Below, piece after piece: positions 48,112-58,839 of a stretch of 64,000 bases of DNA (its first letter is position 1; each line of letters opens with the position of its first letter). Origin of the DNA: Strongyloides papillosus (Eukaryota > Nematoda > Chromadorea > Rhabditida > Strongyloididae); contig SRSI01000014.1 in assembly GCA_005656395.1 (NCBI GenBank), positions 124,001-188,000 of the forward strand. Reading direction: 5' to 3'. Below the pieces are notes generated by a model. That model searched no databases. It was not told where the DNA came from and was given only the letters and a program-made list of their open reading frames with translations. A program made the translations under genes and the position numbers.

Positions 48112-49959
48112 ATGTCAAAATTACTTTATCTGTTTCTGGTATGGATTACGAGTGGATGCATTGAAGGTCAAAATAACTCTTTCAAACTTACGTTTGAAAT
48201 ATTGCTCAATTCAGGCCCTGGAATTAATGGAGTTGCTTATGGTGAAAGGCAAGAAGCAAATGATACTAAAATTGGTGATCATATTTTCAATAAACAATTA
48301 ATTCTATTTAAATTACCTCTATTAAATTACATCGGTAATTCGGGATATCGCATAGATATTATGTTAAAATTTTCACACAACGGTGAAAATATTTATGAGA
48401 TTATGATTCCGAAAATTTCAAATGTAGAGCTCGAATTGAGTCCTTTTGACAACTGCATTAGATGTAATATAGAAAGTTGTGAAATAGGAGCAGTTTTTTC
48501 TAAAGTCCCGTTTACTCCAGAACCTATTACGGGAGATTTTCAAAACATTGATAAGATTTTTTACGTCGTCTTCGAAGCAACAAAAGAACATAAATACTTT
48601 GTTTTTGCGAATCTTCCAAGAATTTCTCAAAAGAATATATTAGATGTTGTACCCTGCCCATATGAAAGGTGGATTTCAAGTCACTCAATATCTGAATATA
48701 TTGTAGACAAAAATAATATTATACCTTTCCCAAATAATAATGTAAGTGATAAATACTATTATTATAAAATAAGCCACTATCAAAAGAGTGATGACGAAAT
48801 ATTTCTGAAGTGCGGGCAAATAAAACAAAAGAACGTGCCTCCAATTGATGTTGGTTATGCTTTCAGTAATGCTGAGGCCGAGACAGTTAGGACGTATGAG
48901 GGTCACAATAGTTTCCATTACGAAAATATGGATCTATCTATAGACTCACACAATGGTTTATCACATAATAAACTTGGAAGTTTACTTAATTCTTCGTTTA
49001 TCAGTTTACATATTCTATTACTTGAAAATAATATTAATTCAACATCGGTTGAGATTGGTAAATATAACAGTGACTCAAAATTGTACTCTGGACAAACAGT
49101 ATTTGTTTTACCTTTAGAATGGTACAATACATCAAATGATGTAGTTGATGATTTAAATAGAAAATACCCATTTCGTTATGATTCCCAATTTCTGATTCCC
49201 AATATTGAAACAACATTACGTTTAAAAGTCAACGGTGTTGTACAAAAATTTAAAACTGCTAAAAATTCTGAAAGTATGGATACTTATACTGTTGATTTGG
49301 GAGGAATAAATAATGGCCTTGTTGGGTGTCATGCAGTTCCTGATAATATTACACATCCAGGATTTAAAGATTTTTATGAAAAACGTTACCGAACCGAATT
49401 ATTTGTTATTGATAAAAATACAAATATGTCTATAAAGGTTAACGATACCAACTCATTCGTAGAAAATTCTACCTATAAATGTGCTCTATATAATGGAACG
49501 ACTAATTATAAAAATCTGACAGAAAAATACATAAAGGAAACCGAATTCAAGATTTATATAATTAAATCTAATAATTTAGATGGATCTAATGATTTAAATG
49601 GATCTAATGATTCAAATAAATCTACTGATTCAACTAAATCAAAATCTACTATATGGATAATCGTTGGAGTTTCTGTTGGTGCTGTTCTTATAATTACCCT
49701 TCTCTTACTAGCTGGGCTTATTTTTTATAAAAAACGACTACTGAAGAAGAAGGGATCTAAAAATTCTTTGTCTTCAAGGAAATCACAACCCATCTCAAAA
49801 TCATCAAGTGTAATAGAAAATGATTTTAATGTCTCAATGATACAAAAAAAAGCTACCAATGCTGGATCTAAGAATATTGTAAAAAGTAAAATTGTCTTGA
49901 ATGCAAATCCAAATATGAGTGACCAAAATGAAAATCGTTCCAAAGAAATCAGTAGCTAG
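48112..49959 (+). CDS. Type I membrane glycoprotein, copy A, unknown family
   Basis: Single exon, 615 residues. Signal peptide at 1-20 (MSKLLYLFLVWITSGCIEGQ). Ectodomain to about 486 with spaced Cys (NCIRCNIESC near 120, VVPCPYERW near 185, LKCGQI near 237, VGCHAV near 405, YKCALY near 460) and many N-glycosylation sites. A Ser/Asn/Asp repeat stalk (GSNDLNGSNDSNKSTD) at about 487-512, a membrane segment at 513-539 (WIIVGVSVGAVLIITLLLLA), and a 76-residue basic Ser/Lys tail with KSSSVI. The best conserved part with copy B is IETTLRLKVNGVVQKFKTA and the following 100 residues. I do not recognise the family. The architecture fits a cell-surface receptor or adhesion protein. The ATG at 48112 is preferred because an earlier ATG (48098, other frame) is not conserved in copy B. 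Confidence 0.85.
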   Translation: MSKLLYLFLVWITSGCIEGQNNSFKLTFEILLNSGPGINGVAYGERQEANDTKIGDHIFNKQLILFKLPLLNYIGNSGYRIDIMLKFSHNGENIYEIMIPKISNVELELSPFDNCIRCNIESCEIGAVFSKVPFTPEPITGDFQNIDKIFYVVFEATKEHKYFVFANLPRISQKNILDVVPCPYERWISSHSISEYIVDKNNIIPFPNNNVSDKYYYYKISHYQKSDDEIFLKCGQIKQKNVPPIDVGYAFSNAEAETVRTYEGHNSFHYENMDLSIDSHNGLSHNKLGSLLNSSFISLHILLLENNINSTSVEIGKYNSDSKLYSGQTVFVLPLEWYNTSNDVVDDLNRKYPFRYDSQFLIPNIETTLRLKVNGVVQKFKTAKNSESMDTYTVDLGGINNGLVGCHAVPDNITHPGFKDFYEKRYRTELFVIDKNTNMSIKVNDTNSFVENSTYKCALYNGTTNYKNLTEKYIKETEFKIYIIKSNNLDGSNDLNGSNDSNKSTDSTKSKSTIWIIVGVSVGAVLIITLLLLAGLIFYKKRLLKKKGSKNSLSSRKSQPISKSSSVIENDFNVSMIQKKATNAGSKNIVKSKIVLNANPNMSDQNENRSKEISS

Positions 49960-50189
49960 GAAGTCAAAAATAAATCAAATTGGCCGGGATATTGTTGATT
50001 GATTAAAGGAAACTAGATTGAAGTATCAAATTTATAAGTCTTAGATTAATTAAAAACTGTCTCGATATTTCTATATCTATTTATTTTGAATATAATAAAA
50101 TTTATTAAATTTAGTATAATTAATTATCTTTTTTGATTAATAACATTTTTATATATGCAAAAAAGACAAATTTAGATATGTGATACTGA

Positions 50190-50460
50190 AATGCAATAAA
50201 TGCCATAGGTTTTAAAAAATTAGATTATATCTAAATATTTAAAATATTAATTGACAACAAAAATCTTATAAACCTTTTAGCAAAGATCATTGTTTTAAAC
50301 GACCCACTAATAACAATAAGTTTATCAATTTAAAAATTTCATTAAAATATTAAGAAAAGCAAAAATTACTTAACCACATAAAGTAATATTGTTTAAAAAT
50401 ATTATTTAAATACTTGTTACTTTTTAAAAAATTTATCTAAAAATTATTTTTTACTATGAC
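50190..50460. repeat. Shared spacer module, second copy
   Basis: Matches the module at 47.19 kb: 'attaattgacaacaaaaat', 'cttttagcaaagatcatt', 'cactaataacaataagttta' and 'cttaaccacataaag' in the same order and spacing. Confidence 0.75.
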
Positions 50461-50599
50461 CAAACTTAAGAACACTTTTTAATGATGCCATTTTTTGTTT
50501 AATGCAGCTTCTTCAATCCTAGAAAATCTATAAGTTTGTCAATATATTTTTATTAGTTAGATGAAATACAATAGAAATCGCTAGTTCTGAACTCTAGTT

Positions 50600-50790
50600 T
50601 GTCAATTGAAGTTATCTACTTTTTATGTAATAGTAGTTGACCATACATTTCACAAATGATTGCAGTAAGACCAGCCGAATTGAGTAAAGTTACTGAATCC
50701 GACATATTACATTCACCAGGTTTTTCTTCAGTACAATAATATTTATTCGTAAAAATGATGCTTGATTTAATTAAGTAAATATATGTAAAA
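50600..50790 (-). pseudogene. Conserved antisense coding-like fragment before membrane gene B
   Basis: Minus-strand frame FTNKYYCTEEKPGECNMSDS, then VTLLNSAGLTAIICEMYGQL, ending at a TAG after about 50 codons. Homologous to the fragment before gene A; Cys positions and MSDSVT are shared while third-base and indel changes accumulate. Not supported as a working gene. Confidence 0.35.
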
Positions 50791-51000
50791 ATTTGGAAAC
50801 TAATAAAATTCTACAACTTGAAGTTATAAAATTCTAGAAATCCTAATTTTTATCAATAAAATTATCAGATTCTTAATATATTTGCAAAACTGTAATGAAT
50901 CTAATGCTTATTATTTTAACTAAAAACAATAATTTTTGAATTACTTATGGTAATTTTAAAGTGAAAGGTAAAAAGATGTCATTATTTATTGAACAGCATA

Positions 51001-51123
51001 ATATGTAAAAATGAACATTTATATATTCATATTATAATTTATCATCATTAATATGTAAAAATACTAATGGCACAATGTATATATATGCAGTGAAAAATTT
51101 TATATTTTTAAGTCATTTTTGCA
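51001..51123 (+). promoter_or_regulatory. Conserved upstream region of membrane gene B
   Basis: Near-identical to the region before gene A over about 120 bases, with the same 'aatgtatatatatg' TATA-like stretch about 50 bases before the ATG. Confidence 0.55.
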
Positions 51124-52923
51124 ATGTCAAAATTACTCTATCTGTTCCTGGTATGGACCATTAGTATATGTACTTTTGTCAAATGTAATGAAGATCAAGA
51201 TATCTCCTTCAAATTAGAATATAGTTTTACGGATTTTGACAAGAATACAATTCAGAATGGAAGCGTTATTGGTGAAAAACAAAAATCAAAGGTATTTACT
51301 ACAAAAAGTGAAATTATAGAAACAAAATTATTTCTATTTAAAATACCACCAACACCTTACTCCAATGACTATGGACTTCGGCGCAATACTAAACTAGAAT
51401 TCTCATACAGTGGTGGAACTGTTAAGAACGTTCGCTTTCCTAAAGGTCCAAATAATACACTCGGATTGGATATACTTTATGATAATATTCAATGTAACCT
51501 GAATTATTGTAAGATGGGAGCTTTTTATTATAAAACTAAATCTTATGAAGTGTTTGATCTGAGAGATCCTCCAAAATATGATGGAATTTTTTACGTCGCT
51601 TACGAAGCAACAGAAGAAAATAAATTTCTTTTTTTAATGTATCTTAGTAAGAATCTTGATAAAGATGTATTGGATGTTGTTGTTTGCCCACATGAAACAT
51701 GGATTTCAAAACACTCACTCTCTGAATATGTTGTGGACAAAAATGATATTATACCTTTCCCAAAAAAGAATGAAAGTGATGAATACTATCATTATTATAA
51801 AATAAGCCACTATCAAGACAACAGCTCCGAAACATTTCTGAAGTGTGGTCATATAAATCAACTATTCTTGCCTAAAATTGATGTTGGTTACGTTTGGGGT
51901 TCAAAAGAAAAAAAGGAATTACAGCATATAAGAAATCCTTTTACGTTCACATTCAAGAATGAGGTTCTAACTGTCGATTCAAACAATAGCTTATCACATC
52001 ATCAATTCGGATGTCTACTTAATTCTTCGTTCATCGTCTACCACGTTCTGTCACCTGAAAATAATTATATTGCAAATACAACTATAGTTGGTAGATATAA
52101 AAACGATTCAAAATTGTTTTCTGGACAAAAAGTATTCGTCTTACCTTTAGATGAGTATAAAAGATTAAATAATGTAGTTGAACATTGGAAAACAGGATAT
52201 TCATTTCGTCTTCATCCCCAATTTCTTGTGCCTAACATTGAAACAACATTACGTTTAAAAGTCAACGGTGTTGTACAAAAATTTAAAACTGCTATCAATT
52301 CTGAAAGTATGGATACTTATACAGTTGACTTGAAAGGAATGAATAATGGTCCTATTGGATGTCATGCAGTTCCTGATAATATGAATCATTCAATGTTTGA
52401 AGATTTTTATGAAAAGCGTTATCGAACGGACTTGTTTATTGTTGATGAAAAAACAAATAAATCCATAAAAGTTAACAATACTAAATCATTGGTATCCAAT
52501 TCTATATATAAATGTGTTCTAAATGAGGAAACGAGTAATCGTACAGAGCTGAAAGCAAATGACATAAAGGAGACCAAATTTATCATTCATTTGATTAGAT
52601 CAATTAATTCAGATAAACATGTTCATCCAATTGAGTCAAATATTACTATAGGGATTATTTTTGGAGTTATTATTTGTGCCTATATTATAGTTATTCTTTT
52701 CCTTACACTTGGACTTGTTATTTATAAAATACTGCAACTAAAGGAAAAGAAAGCTAAAACCACCTTGATTCCAAAAAAATTACAATCCACCCCAAAATCA
52801 TCAAGTGTAATAAAAAGTGATTCTGATATCTCAAGGATACAAGATAAATCTGTCAGTGCTGGATCCGAGAATAGTGTGAAAACAAGTACCACCTTGACTG
52901 AAAATCCATGTACGAGTTATTAA
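51124..52923 (+). CDS. Type I membrane glycoprotein, copy B, unknown family
   Basis: Single exon, 599 residues, paralogue of copy A. Signal peptide at 1-20 (MSKLLYLFLVWTISICTFVK). Ectodomain Cys at matching places: QCNLNYCKMG, VVVCPHETW, LKCGHI, FGCLLNSS (Cys not in A), IGCHAV and YKCVLN. The tail is anchored by a membrane segment near 508-534 (IIFGVIICAYIIVILFLTLG). The Ser/Asn stalk of A is shorter here. The 65-residue cytoplasmic tail keeps PKSSSVI and an AGSEN-like element, so the tail is under constraint and may bind a partner. The ectodomain front half has diverged far more than the IETTLRLKVNGVVQKF block, as expected for a fast-evolving surface protein. No catalytic motif is seen. Function unknown. 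Confidence 0.85.
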   Translation: MSKLLYLFLVWTISICTFVKCNEDQDISFKLEYSFTDFDKNTIQNGSVIGEKQKSKVFTTKSEIIETKLFLFKIPPTPYSNDYGLRRNTKLEFSYSGGTVKNVRFPKGPNNTLGLDILYDNIQCNLNYCKMGAFYYKTKSYEVFDLRDPPKYDGIFYVAYEATEENKFLFLMYLSKNLDKDVLDVVVCPHETWISKHSLSEYVVDKNDIIPFPKKNESDEYYHYYKISHYQDNSSETFLKCGHINQLFLPKIDVGYVWGSKEKKELQHIRNPFTFTFKNEVLTVDSNNSLSHHQFGCLLNSSFIVYHVLSPENNYIANTTIVGRYKNDSKLFSGQKVFVLPLDEYKRLNNVVEHWKTGYSFRLHPQFLVPNIETTLRLKVNGVVQKFKTAINSESMDTYTVDLKGMNNGPIGCHAVPDNMNHSMFEDFYEKRYRTDLFIVDEKTNKSIKVNNTKSLVSNSIYKCVLNEETSNRTELKANDIKETKFIIHLIRSINSDKHVHPIESNITIGIIFGVIICAYIIVILFLTLGLVIYKILQLKEKKAKTTLIPKKLQSTPKSSSVIKSDSDISRIQDKSVSAGSENSVKTSTTLTENPCTSY

Positions 52924-54312
52924 AATGAAACACTTTCCAAAAGAAACAGTACCTAACGAAGTCAAAAATTAATTAAATTGGTTGGGATAATGTATCTTAA
53001 TTAACGTAAATAGATTGGAATATCAAATTTATGTGTCTTAAATTAATTAAAAAAGTGTCTCGATATTTCTATGTGTATTATTCATTCTAATGGAATAAAA
53101 TAAAACTTAATATGATTAATTATTTTTTTTAATAACGAAATTTTTATACACACAAAGAAGAATGAGATTAGATAAATGAAATTTAGATGCAATAAAATGT
53201 CTTAGGTTTTAATAAACAAAATTTATTCGAATTTGAAAGATGTCAAGTGACAACAAAAATGTTGTAAACGGTTTAGCAAAGATCATTCTTCTAAACTTTT
53301 ACTAACAACAATAAATTAAGAATTTTAAAAATTTCATAACAAAAATAATTAATAGCAATAATTATTTAGCCACACAAATTTTTATTCTAATGTTTGGTCT
53401 TTTTTAACTTAAAATATATAAAGTAAATTTTTCTATGACCAAAAATGTGCCATGTTTTATAACTTTTCATTAATTTAATTTTCAATGTTGATCTAGAATG
53501 AAAATATAAGAAAAATGTGGATAATAAAGTTACATGTTTGAAACTTAAATTATTTTAAAAATTGTATTGTTTAATATATAACAATCACTTTTCATATAAG
53601 CATCTAAAATTTACTAGAATATATAGACAATTAGCTGACTTAACACCATATATATTTGAGAAACCAATTAAATAATCTTTTCCATTAGAAATGTTTCAAA
53701 GTTTAAAACAAATTTTAAAAATTCATTGTTCATTAAAAAATCATTTCCTCATTGTAATAAATTTCAATATGATCTCAGATATAATTTGTTCAGTATATTT
53801 ATTAGATAATTTAAATGAAACAAAAAATTTCTATAAATGTTTAATTCAAAACCAATAACAAATACAAAGTGATTTTTAATTTATTTAATTTTTTTGATGC
53901 AAACATGTTTAATTAAACTAATAAAATACATTTTTTCTATAAGATAACTTTAAAATTATTCCAGCAATTTCTGCTTATTTAGTTAATATGATATGAACCT
54001 ATGGAGCTAAACATTTTTATTAGTTATTTTATCAATTCTTTTATTTTTAATAATGAATGAATCTCTTCAAATTCAGTATCCTTTGAATATTTCTATTAAT
54101 TTTCACTTTCATTCTAATTATTTAAGAAAATTCATAATGCTAATTAAATGTTGAATAAAATTATAGTTCATGATATTTCTATATGCATTTATTTTACGCT
54201 TTTACTTTCTAATAAGAAGTCAATTTTTTTAAAATTCAGTACAACTTCATATAATAAGATAATTAATATAATATAAGTAGAAATGCTCAAAAACGTTTGT
54301 ATTTTTTTAGGG
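52924..54312. other. Spacer between membrane gene B and the TTL array
   Basis: Contains the 3' region of B (AATAAAATAAAACTT near 53094), a copy of the shared module (about 53185-53450), and from about 53500 a spacer homologous to the TTL spacers ('tttagataatttaaatgaaac'-like and 'catcttt...acttcaat' landmarks). No gene seen. Confidence 0.55.
53185..53450. repeat. Shared spacer module, third copy
   Basis: Follows membrane gene B. Same landmark series ('gtgacaacaaaaatgttgta', 'ggtttagcaaagatcattct', 'actaacaacaataa'). Confidence 0.7.
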
Positions 54313-54827
54313 ATGATAATCAAAATAATTTCATTTTTTCTCTGGATTTTTATACTAAGCATAAATGACGTTGAATGCTTTTGTAGAAAAAGAAAATTAT
54401 TTTTAGTCGGATGTTTAAGATACAATGGTATTCCTGCTAACGGTGCAACTGTTTACGTTGACCAACAAAACCTTCTTGGAATTTCTAGGTCTCTGGCAAA
54501 GTTTAATTGTGATAATCGTGGATGTTTTTATATAAAAGCGAAAGGATATATATTTTCAAGATATGGTAAATTTTTTAATAAAAATATTCTTAATTAATAG
54601 ATCTACTTATTAGAATAAGGTATAGCTATACGGATAGATGGTGGTTATGTCAAATTAAAGCATCACTTATATTTCCAATAAAAACTGCCAAAAAATGTAC
54701 CAATAAAGATAAAACCGCAGATTTGGGCAACCTTGACTTGATAACAGTTCCAGGTATTGAAAAAACATGTCAACTTAAGCATTGCAGTAAAAAGAATAAT
54801 AAGCCTTGTAGAATCAAAGCTAAATGA
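54313..54827 (+). CDS. Transthyretin-like (TTL) secreted protein, array copy 1
   Basis: Exon 1 is 54313-54565, the intron 54566-54600 (35 bases, GTAAAT...TAATAG, phase 1) and exon 2 54601-54827, giving 159 residues. Signal peptide MIIKIISFFLWIFILSINDV, then KLFLVGCLRYNGIPANGATV, CDNRGCF, and in exon 2 DLLIRIRYSY, FPIKTAKKCTNKD and DLGNLDL, the order of the nematode transthyretin-like family (Pfam TTL, PF01060). The tail is basic and Cys-containing. Some TTL proteins act as secreted bridging factors (TTR-52 in C. elegans); no role is shown here. The ATG at 54313 is chosen over 54283 because every copy starts MII directly after a T-run and AG, which looks like a splice or spliced-leader acceptor. 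The GTAAAT donor is weaker than in copies 3 and 4. Confidence 0.85.
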
Positions 54828-54872
54828 TATTTTAGGAGTAATAATTAAGCGGTATAATAAATCAATGAACGA

Positions 54873-54906
54873 ATATGGTTAATCGTTAAAAATCGATTAA
54901 TGAGAT
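54873..54906 (+). other. 3' hairpin of TTL copy 1 (weakened)
   Basis: TTAATCG, an 8-base loop TTAAAAAT, then CGATTAA. The outer stem seen in copy 2 is partly mispaired here. It lies 46 bases after the stop codon. Confidence 0.5.
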
Positions 54907-55069
54907 GTTCAAATTTTTTCTAAACTTTGTATTTGAATAAAATAATAGTAATTTTTTTATAATATTTTAACTGATACTTATTAGAAAAAGTTTTTTGTTG
55001 TTTATCTAAAAATATTTCAAAGTAAATACATTCTAAAAAATAAATTTTGACAAACCATGGTGGTATGCA

Positions 55070-55350
55070 ATAAAGTGTCCGAAATTATAAAAAATTAGAT
55101 TTTGCTCAAATTTCAAAAATATTAATTGCCAACAAAAATGTTGAAAACATTTTAACAAAGATAATTCTTGTAAAAAATCTATTAATAACAATAAGTTTAC
55201 TAGTTTTAAACTTTTATCGCAATATTAAAGAAAGGAAATCATTATTTAACCATAAAAACTGTTATTAATTAAAAATATTATTTTAATGATTCCTTTTTTT
55301 TAAATCAAAATATTTAAAGGTCACTTTTTATTAAAAGGAAAAATGAATAA
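55070..55350. repeat. Shared spacer module, fourth copy
   Basis: Between TTL copies 1 and 2 ('attgccaacaaaaatgttga', 'ttttaacaaagataattctt', 'attaataacaataagttta'). The rest of this spacer is the common array spacer with nothing else visible. Confidence 0.7.
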
Positions 55351-56194
55351 TGTTTGATACCATTACACAAATTTGATTTTTATTGATGATCTTAGAAAAC
55401 AAAATAAGAAAAAATCTGACTAGTAGAATTATATGCTAAAATTTAAATTTTTTAAAAAGTTACATCTTTTAAAACATGATAATCACTTTTTATATAAGCA
55501 TCTAAGATATATAGACAATTGATAGATATTCATATTATATATATTTGAAAGACAAATTAAATAATAGCTTTTTTTATAAGAAATGCTTTTAAGTTTAAAA
55601 AAAATTGGAGAATTTATTGTTCATTAAAAATTACTTCCTCATTGTTATAAATTTCAATGTGATTTTAGATATCATTTGTTCAGTAAATTAACTAGGTAAT
55701 TTAAATGGAACAAAAATGCCTATAGATGTTTAATTAAAAACCAATAGTAAATATATAGTGATTTTTAGTCTATTTAATTTTTATCATGCAAATTTATTGA
55801 ATTAAGCTCATAAAGTAGATTTTTTCTATAAGATAACTTCTAAAGTATCCATCGTTTTCTGTCATGTAGTTAATATAATATAAATCTATGGATACAAATA
55901 TTTTTTATCAGTTACTTTAACAATACATTATTTAAAAATAATAAATAAATCTATTCAACTCCAATATTTGTAAGGATTTATATTAATTTTCAATATTAGT
56001 TTATTGCTTTACAAAAATTTAAGGTGTTAATTAGTAGTTGAACATGATTGTTGTTCATAACTATTTTCTATCTACTTATTTTATGTTTTTGTTTCCTGAT
56101 GAGCAACTTATTGTTTTCAAAATTCAATTCAACCATATTTATTAAAATAATTTGTTTTAATGGAAATAATTAGTAATTTTTGTATTTTTTAGAA

Positions 56195-56687
56195 ATGATA
56201 ATCAAAATATTTTTGTTTTTTCTCATGATTTTTATATTAAACATAAATGACGTTGTATGTAATTATAGAAAAGAGAAATTATGCATATTGGGATGTATTA
56301 GATACAATGGTAAACCTGCCGAAGGTGCAATTGTTTCTGTTGAGCAAAGTACTTGGTTTAGAATTCCTACAACTCTAGCAAAGATTATATGTGATCGTCG
56401 TGGATGTTTTATTAGGTGTACAAATAAATATTTATTTTCAAATTATGGTAAATATTTTTAATAAAAATAATCTTAATTTATTAGATCTTCATGTTAGAGT
56501 AAAACGTCAGTATTCAGAAGGAAAATTGTTATGTAAAATGGATGCATCATTTATGCTTTCAATAAAAACTGTCGTTAAAAGTACCAATAAAGAAATAGCC
56601 ATAGATTTGGGGAGAGTTGACTTGATAACAATTCCTAATGTTAGAAAAATATGCCAACCTAGGCGTTCCAGTAAAAAGAAAATATAA
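56195..56687 (+). CDS. Transthyretin-like secreted protein, array copy 2
   Basis: Exon 1 is 56195-56447, the intron 56448-56484 (37 bases, phase 1) and exon 2 56485-56687, giving 151 residues. Signal peptide MIIKIFLFFLMIFILNINDV. TTL core: KLCILGCIRYNGKPAEGAIV, CDRRGCF, then DLHVRVKRQYSEGKLLCKMD and DLGRVDL. One Cys (IRCTNKY) is extra, and the CTNKD Cys is Ser here (KSTNKEI), so the disulfide pattern differs from copy 1. The tail is short and basic (PRRSSKKKI). Acceptor-like TTTTTTAG precedes the ATG by 2 bases. Confidence 0.85.
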
Positions 56688-56758
56688 GAATTGAAGAATT
56701 AAATTTTAAATAATATTTTAAAACTAGATATTAGATAGTATAATAAATTAAGGAACGA

Positions 56759-56793
56759 ATATCATTAATCGTTAAAAAATCGATTAATGATAT
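56759..56793 (+). other. 3' hairpin of TTL copy 2
   Basis: A perfect 13-base stem: ATATCATTAATCG and CGATTAATGATAT around a 9-base loop TTAAAAAAT. It lies about 70 bases after the stop, just past an AATAAA-type signal. Confidence 0.7.
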
Positions 56794-56959
56794 GTTCAAA
56801 TTTTCTCTAAAATTTTTCTATTTGAATAAAATAAAAATCATTTTTTATGTTATTTTAAATAATCCTTATTAGAACAAATTTTATATTAATTACCTAAAAG
56901 TGCTTCAAAGTAAATACATACACAAAAGAACAAATTTTGACAGATAATAGTAAAATTAA

Positions 56960-57230
56960 ATAAAATATCCCACCTTTTTAAAAATTAGATTTTATTCAAA
57001 TTTTAAAAATATTAATTGACAACATAAATTTTGCTGACGTTTAACAAAGATTATTCTTGTAAAAAATCTATTAACAACAATAAGTTTATTAATTTGAAAT
57101 TTCCATAACAAAAATAATTAAAAGCAATTATTATTTAATCGTACAAATTATGGTTAATCAAAATATTATCTTAATGATTGCTCTTTTATGAATTAAAATA
57201 TTTAAACATTATTTTTTACAATGACCAAAA
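56960..57230. repeat. Shared spacer module, fifth copy
   Basis: Between TTL copies 2 and 3, same landmark order ('attaattgacaacataaatt', 'gtttaacaaagattattctt', 'ctattaacaacaataagt'). Confidence 0.7.
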
Positions 57231-58077
57231 ATGTATAATTTTTGGCATCTTTACACAATTTTGATTTTTAAAATTGATCGTAAAGACAATATAAGAAAAA
57301 TTTTGGCCAATAAAATTGTATGATTGAGATTTAAATCTTTTTTTAAATTATTTTTTTAGAACATAATAATCATTTTTAATATAAGCATCTAAAATTTATC
57401 AAAATAAGTGGACAATTGGTATATTTTAACACTATGTATTTGAAAAATTAGATAAATAAAACTTTTCAATAAAAATATTTTTAAGCTTAAAACAAACAAG
57501 AATAAATTACTGTTTATGAAAAAATTACTTCCTTATTGTAATAAATTTTAATATGATTTCAGATATAATTTGTTCAGTATATTTATTAGATAATTTAAAT
57601 GAAACAAAAAATATATACGAATATTTATTTCAAAACCAATAGAAAAAACATAGAAATTTATAATTTTTGTCATTCGGATATATTGAGATAATCTAATAAT
57701 ATTAATTTTTTTCTATAACTTCTATATTATTCTACATTTTTCAATTAATCTAATAATAAATTCTATTAAGCTAAGCTTTTTTTCAATAATTATTTTATCA
57801 ATTCTTTTATTTCTAAATAATGTATGAATCTTTTTAACTTCAATATTCTTTGAATATTTCTATTAATTTTCAATTTTATTTCCAATGTTCTAGAAAACTT
57901 CATAATGTTAATTAATAGACGAAAGTGATTTTAACTCATTATTGTTTTATAATTATTTACTTTACTTCTTTTTTCCTAAAAGCAGTTAATTTTTTATCGA
58001 TATACAATGAAACTTCATTTATTAAAATGATTTTTTACATAAGTGGAAATGCTTAGTAATTTTGTACTTTTTTAGTA

Positions 58078-58597
58078 ATGATAATCAAAATAATTTCATT
58101 TTTTCTCTTGGTTTTTATATTAACCATAAGTGACGTTGAATGTTACAATAAAAGAAGGAAATTATGGTTGATGGGGTGTATTCAATACGAAGGTGAACCT
58201 GCTCGTGGTGCTAATATTACTGTTATCCAAAAATATATTCCTGGATTTTATAGAACTTTAATGCGGTTTAATTGTGACCATCGGGGATGCTTTTGTTTTC
58301 AAGCAAATTATTACTTTTTTTCATTAAAAAATGGTAAGTCTTTTTAATAAAAACATCCTTAATTTATTAGATCTAAAAATTAAAGCAAAGTCTTTCCATA
58401 TGGAAGGAAAGTTGTTATGTAAAATTAGTGGAACATTTATATTTCCAATAAAAAGTGCTGTTACATGTATAAATAGAGATATAATGCCAGATTTGGACAA
58501 AGTTGAATTGGCAGATATTCCTGGTATTAAAAAAACATGTAAACCTAGGCTTCGTAATAGAGTGAGAAGTAAGACTTATAAAATTAATTCTGGATGA
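58078..58597 (+). CDS. Transthyretin-like secreted protein, array copy 3
   Basis: Exon 1 is 58078-58333, the intron 58334-58370 (37 bases, GTAAGT...TTATTAG, phase 1) and exon 2 58371-58597, giving 160 residues. Signal peptide MIIKIISFFLLVFILTISDV. TTL core: KLWLMGCIQYEGEPARGANI, CDHRGCFCF, DLKIKAKSFHMEGKLLCK, AVTCINRDI and DLDKVELADI. The basic tail is KPRLRNRVRSKTYKINSG. Exon 2 is identical at protein level to that of copy 5, and the downstream DNA is nearly identical for more than 600 bases, so the two have recently been homogenised or duplicated together. Confidence 0.87.
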
Positions 58598-58642
58598 TAT
58601 TTTGAAAGTAAACATTAGGTTGTATAATAAATTAATGAACGA

Positions 58643-58676
58643 ATATCATTAATTGTTAAAAATCGATTAATGATAT
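58643..58676 (+). other. 3' hairpin of TTL copy 3
   Basis: Stem ATATCATTAATTG and CGATTAATGATAT: the one changed base gives a U-G wobble pair, so pairing is kept. 46 bases after the stop. Confidence 0.65.
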
Positions 58677-58839
58677 GTTCAAATTTTTTCTGAAATTATT
58701 CTATTTGAATAAAATAATGATCATATTCCATTTTTAATTACTCTTATCAGAAAAAATTTTTTTGTTGGTTACCTCAAAGTATTTAAAAGTAAATACACAT
58801 AAAAAACTACAAATTTGACAAAGCAAGCTGAAATCTAAT

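Larger units (their letters stand above)
49960..51000. other. Spacer between membrane genes A and B
   Basis: Holds the 3' region of A (AATAAAATTTATT near 50093), a copy of the shared spacer module (about 50190-50460), a coding-like antisense fragment (about 50500-50790) and a region homologous to that before A. The pair is thus a segmental duplication of about 3.0 kb. Confidence 0.6.

Noticed and set aside
48098..48301. Alternative start for membrane gene A at 48098
   Set aside because: It is in another frame, overlaps the signal-peptide codons, and the ATG is AAG in the paralogous upstream region.
54283..54312. Upstream in-frame ATG of TTL copy 1
   Set aside because: All copies have a T-run plus AG acceptor directly before the MII start; the extra ten codons span this acceptor.
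58331..58376. Separate ORFs beginning inside the TTL introns (for example 58331 and 62091)
   Set aside because: They read through the 35-37-base intron; the conserved GTAAG and TTAG ends and phase-1 position show that they are second exons.
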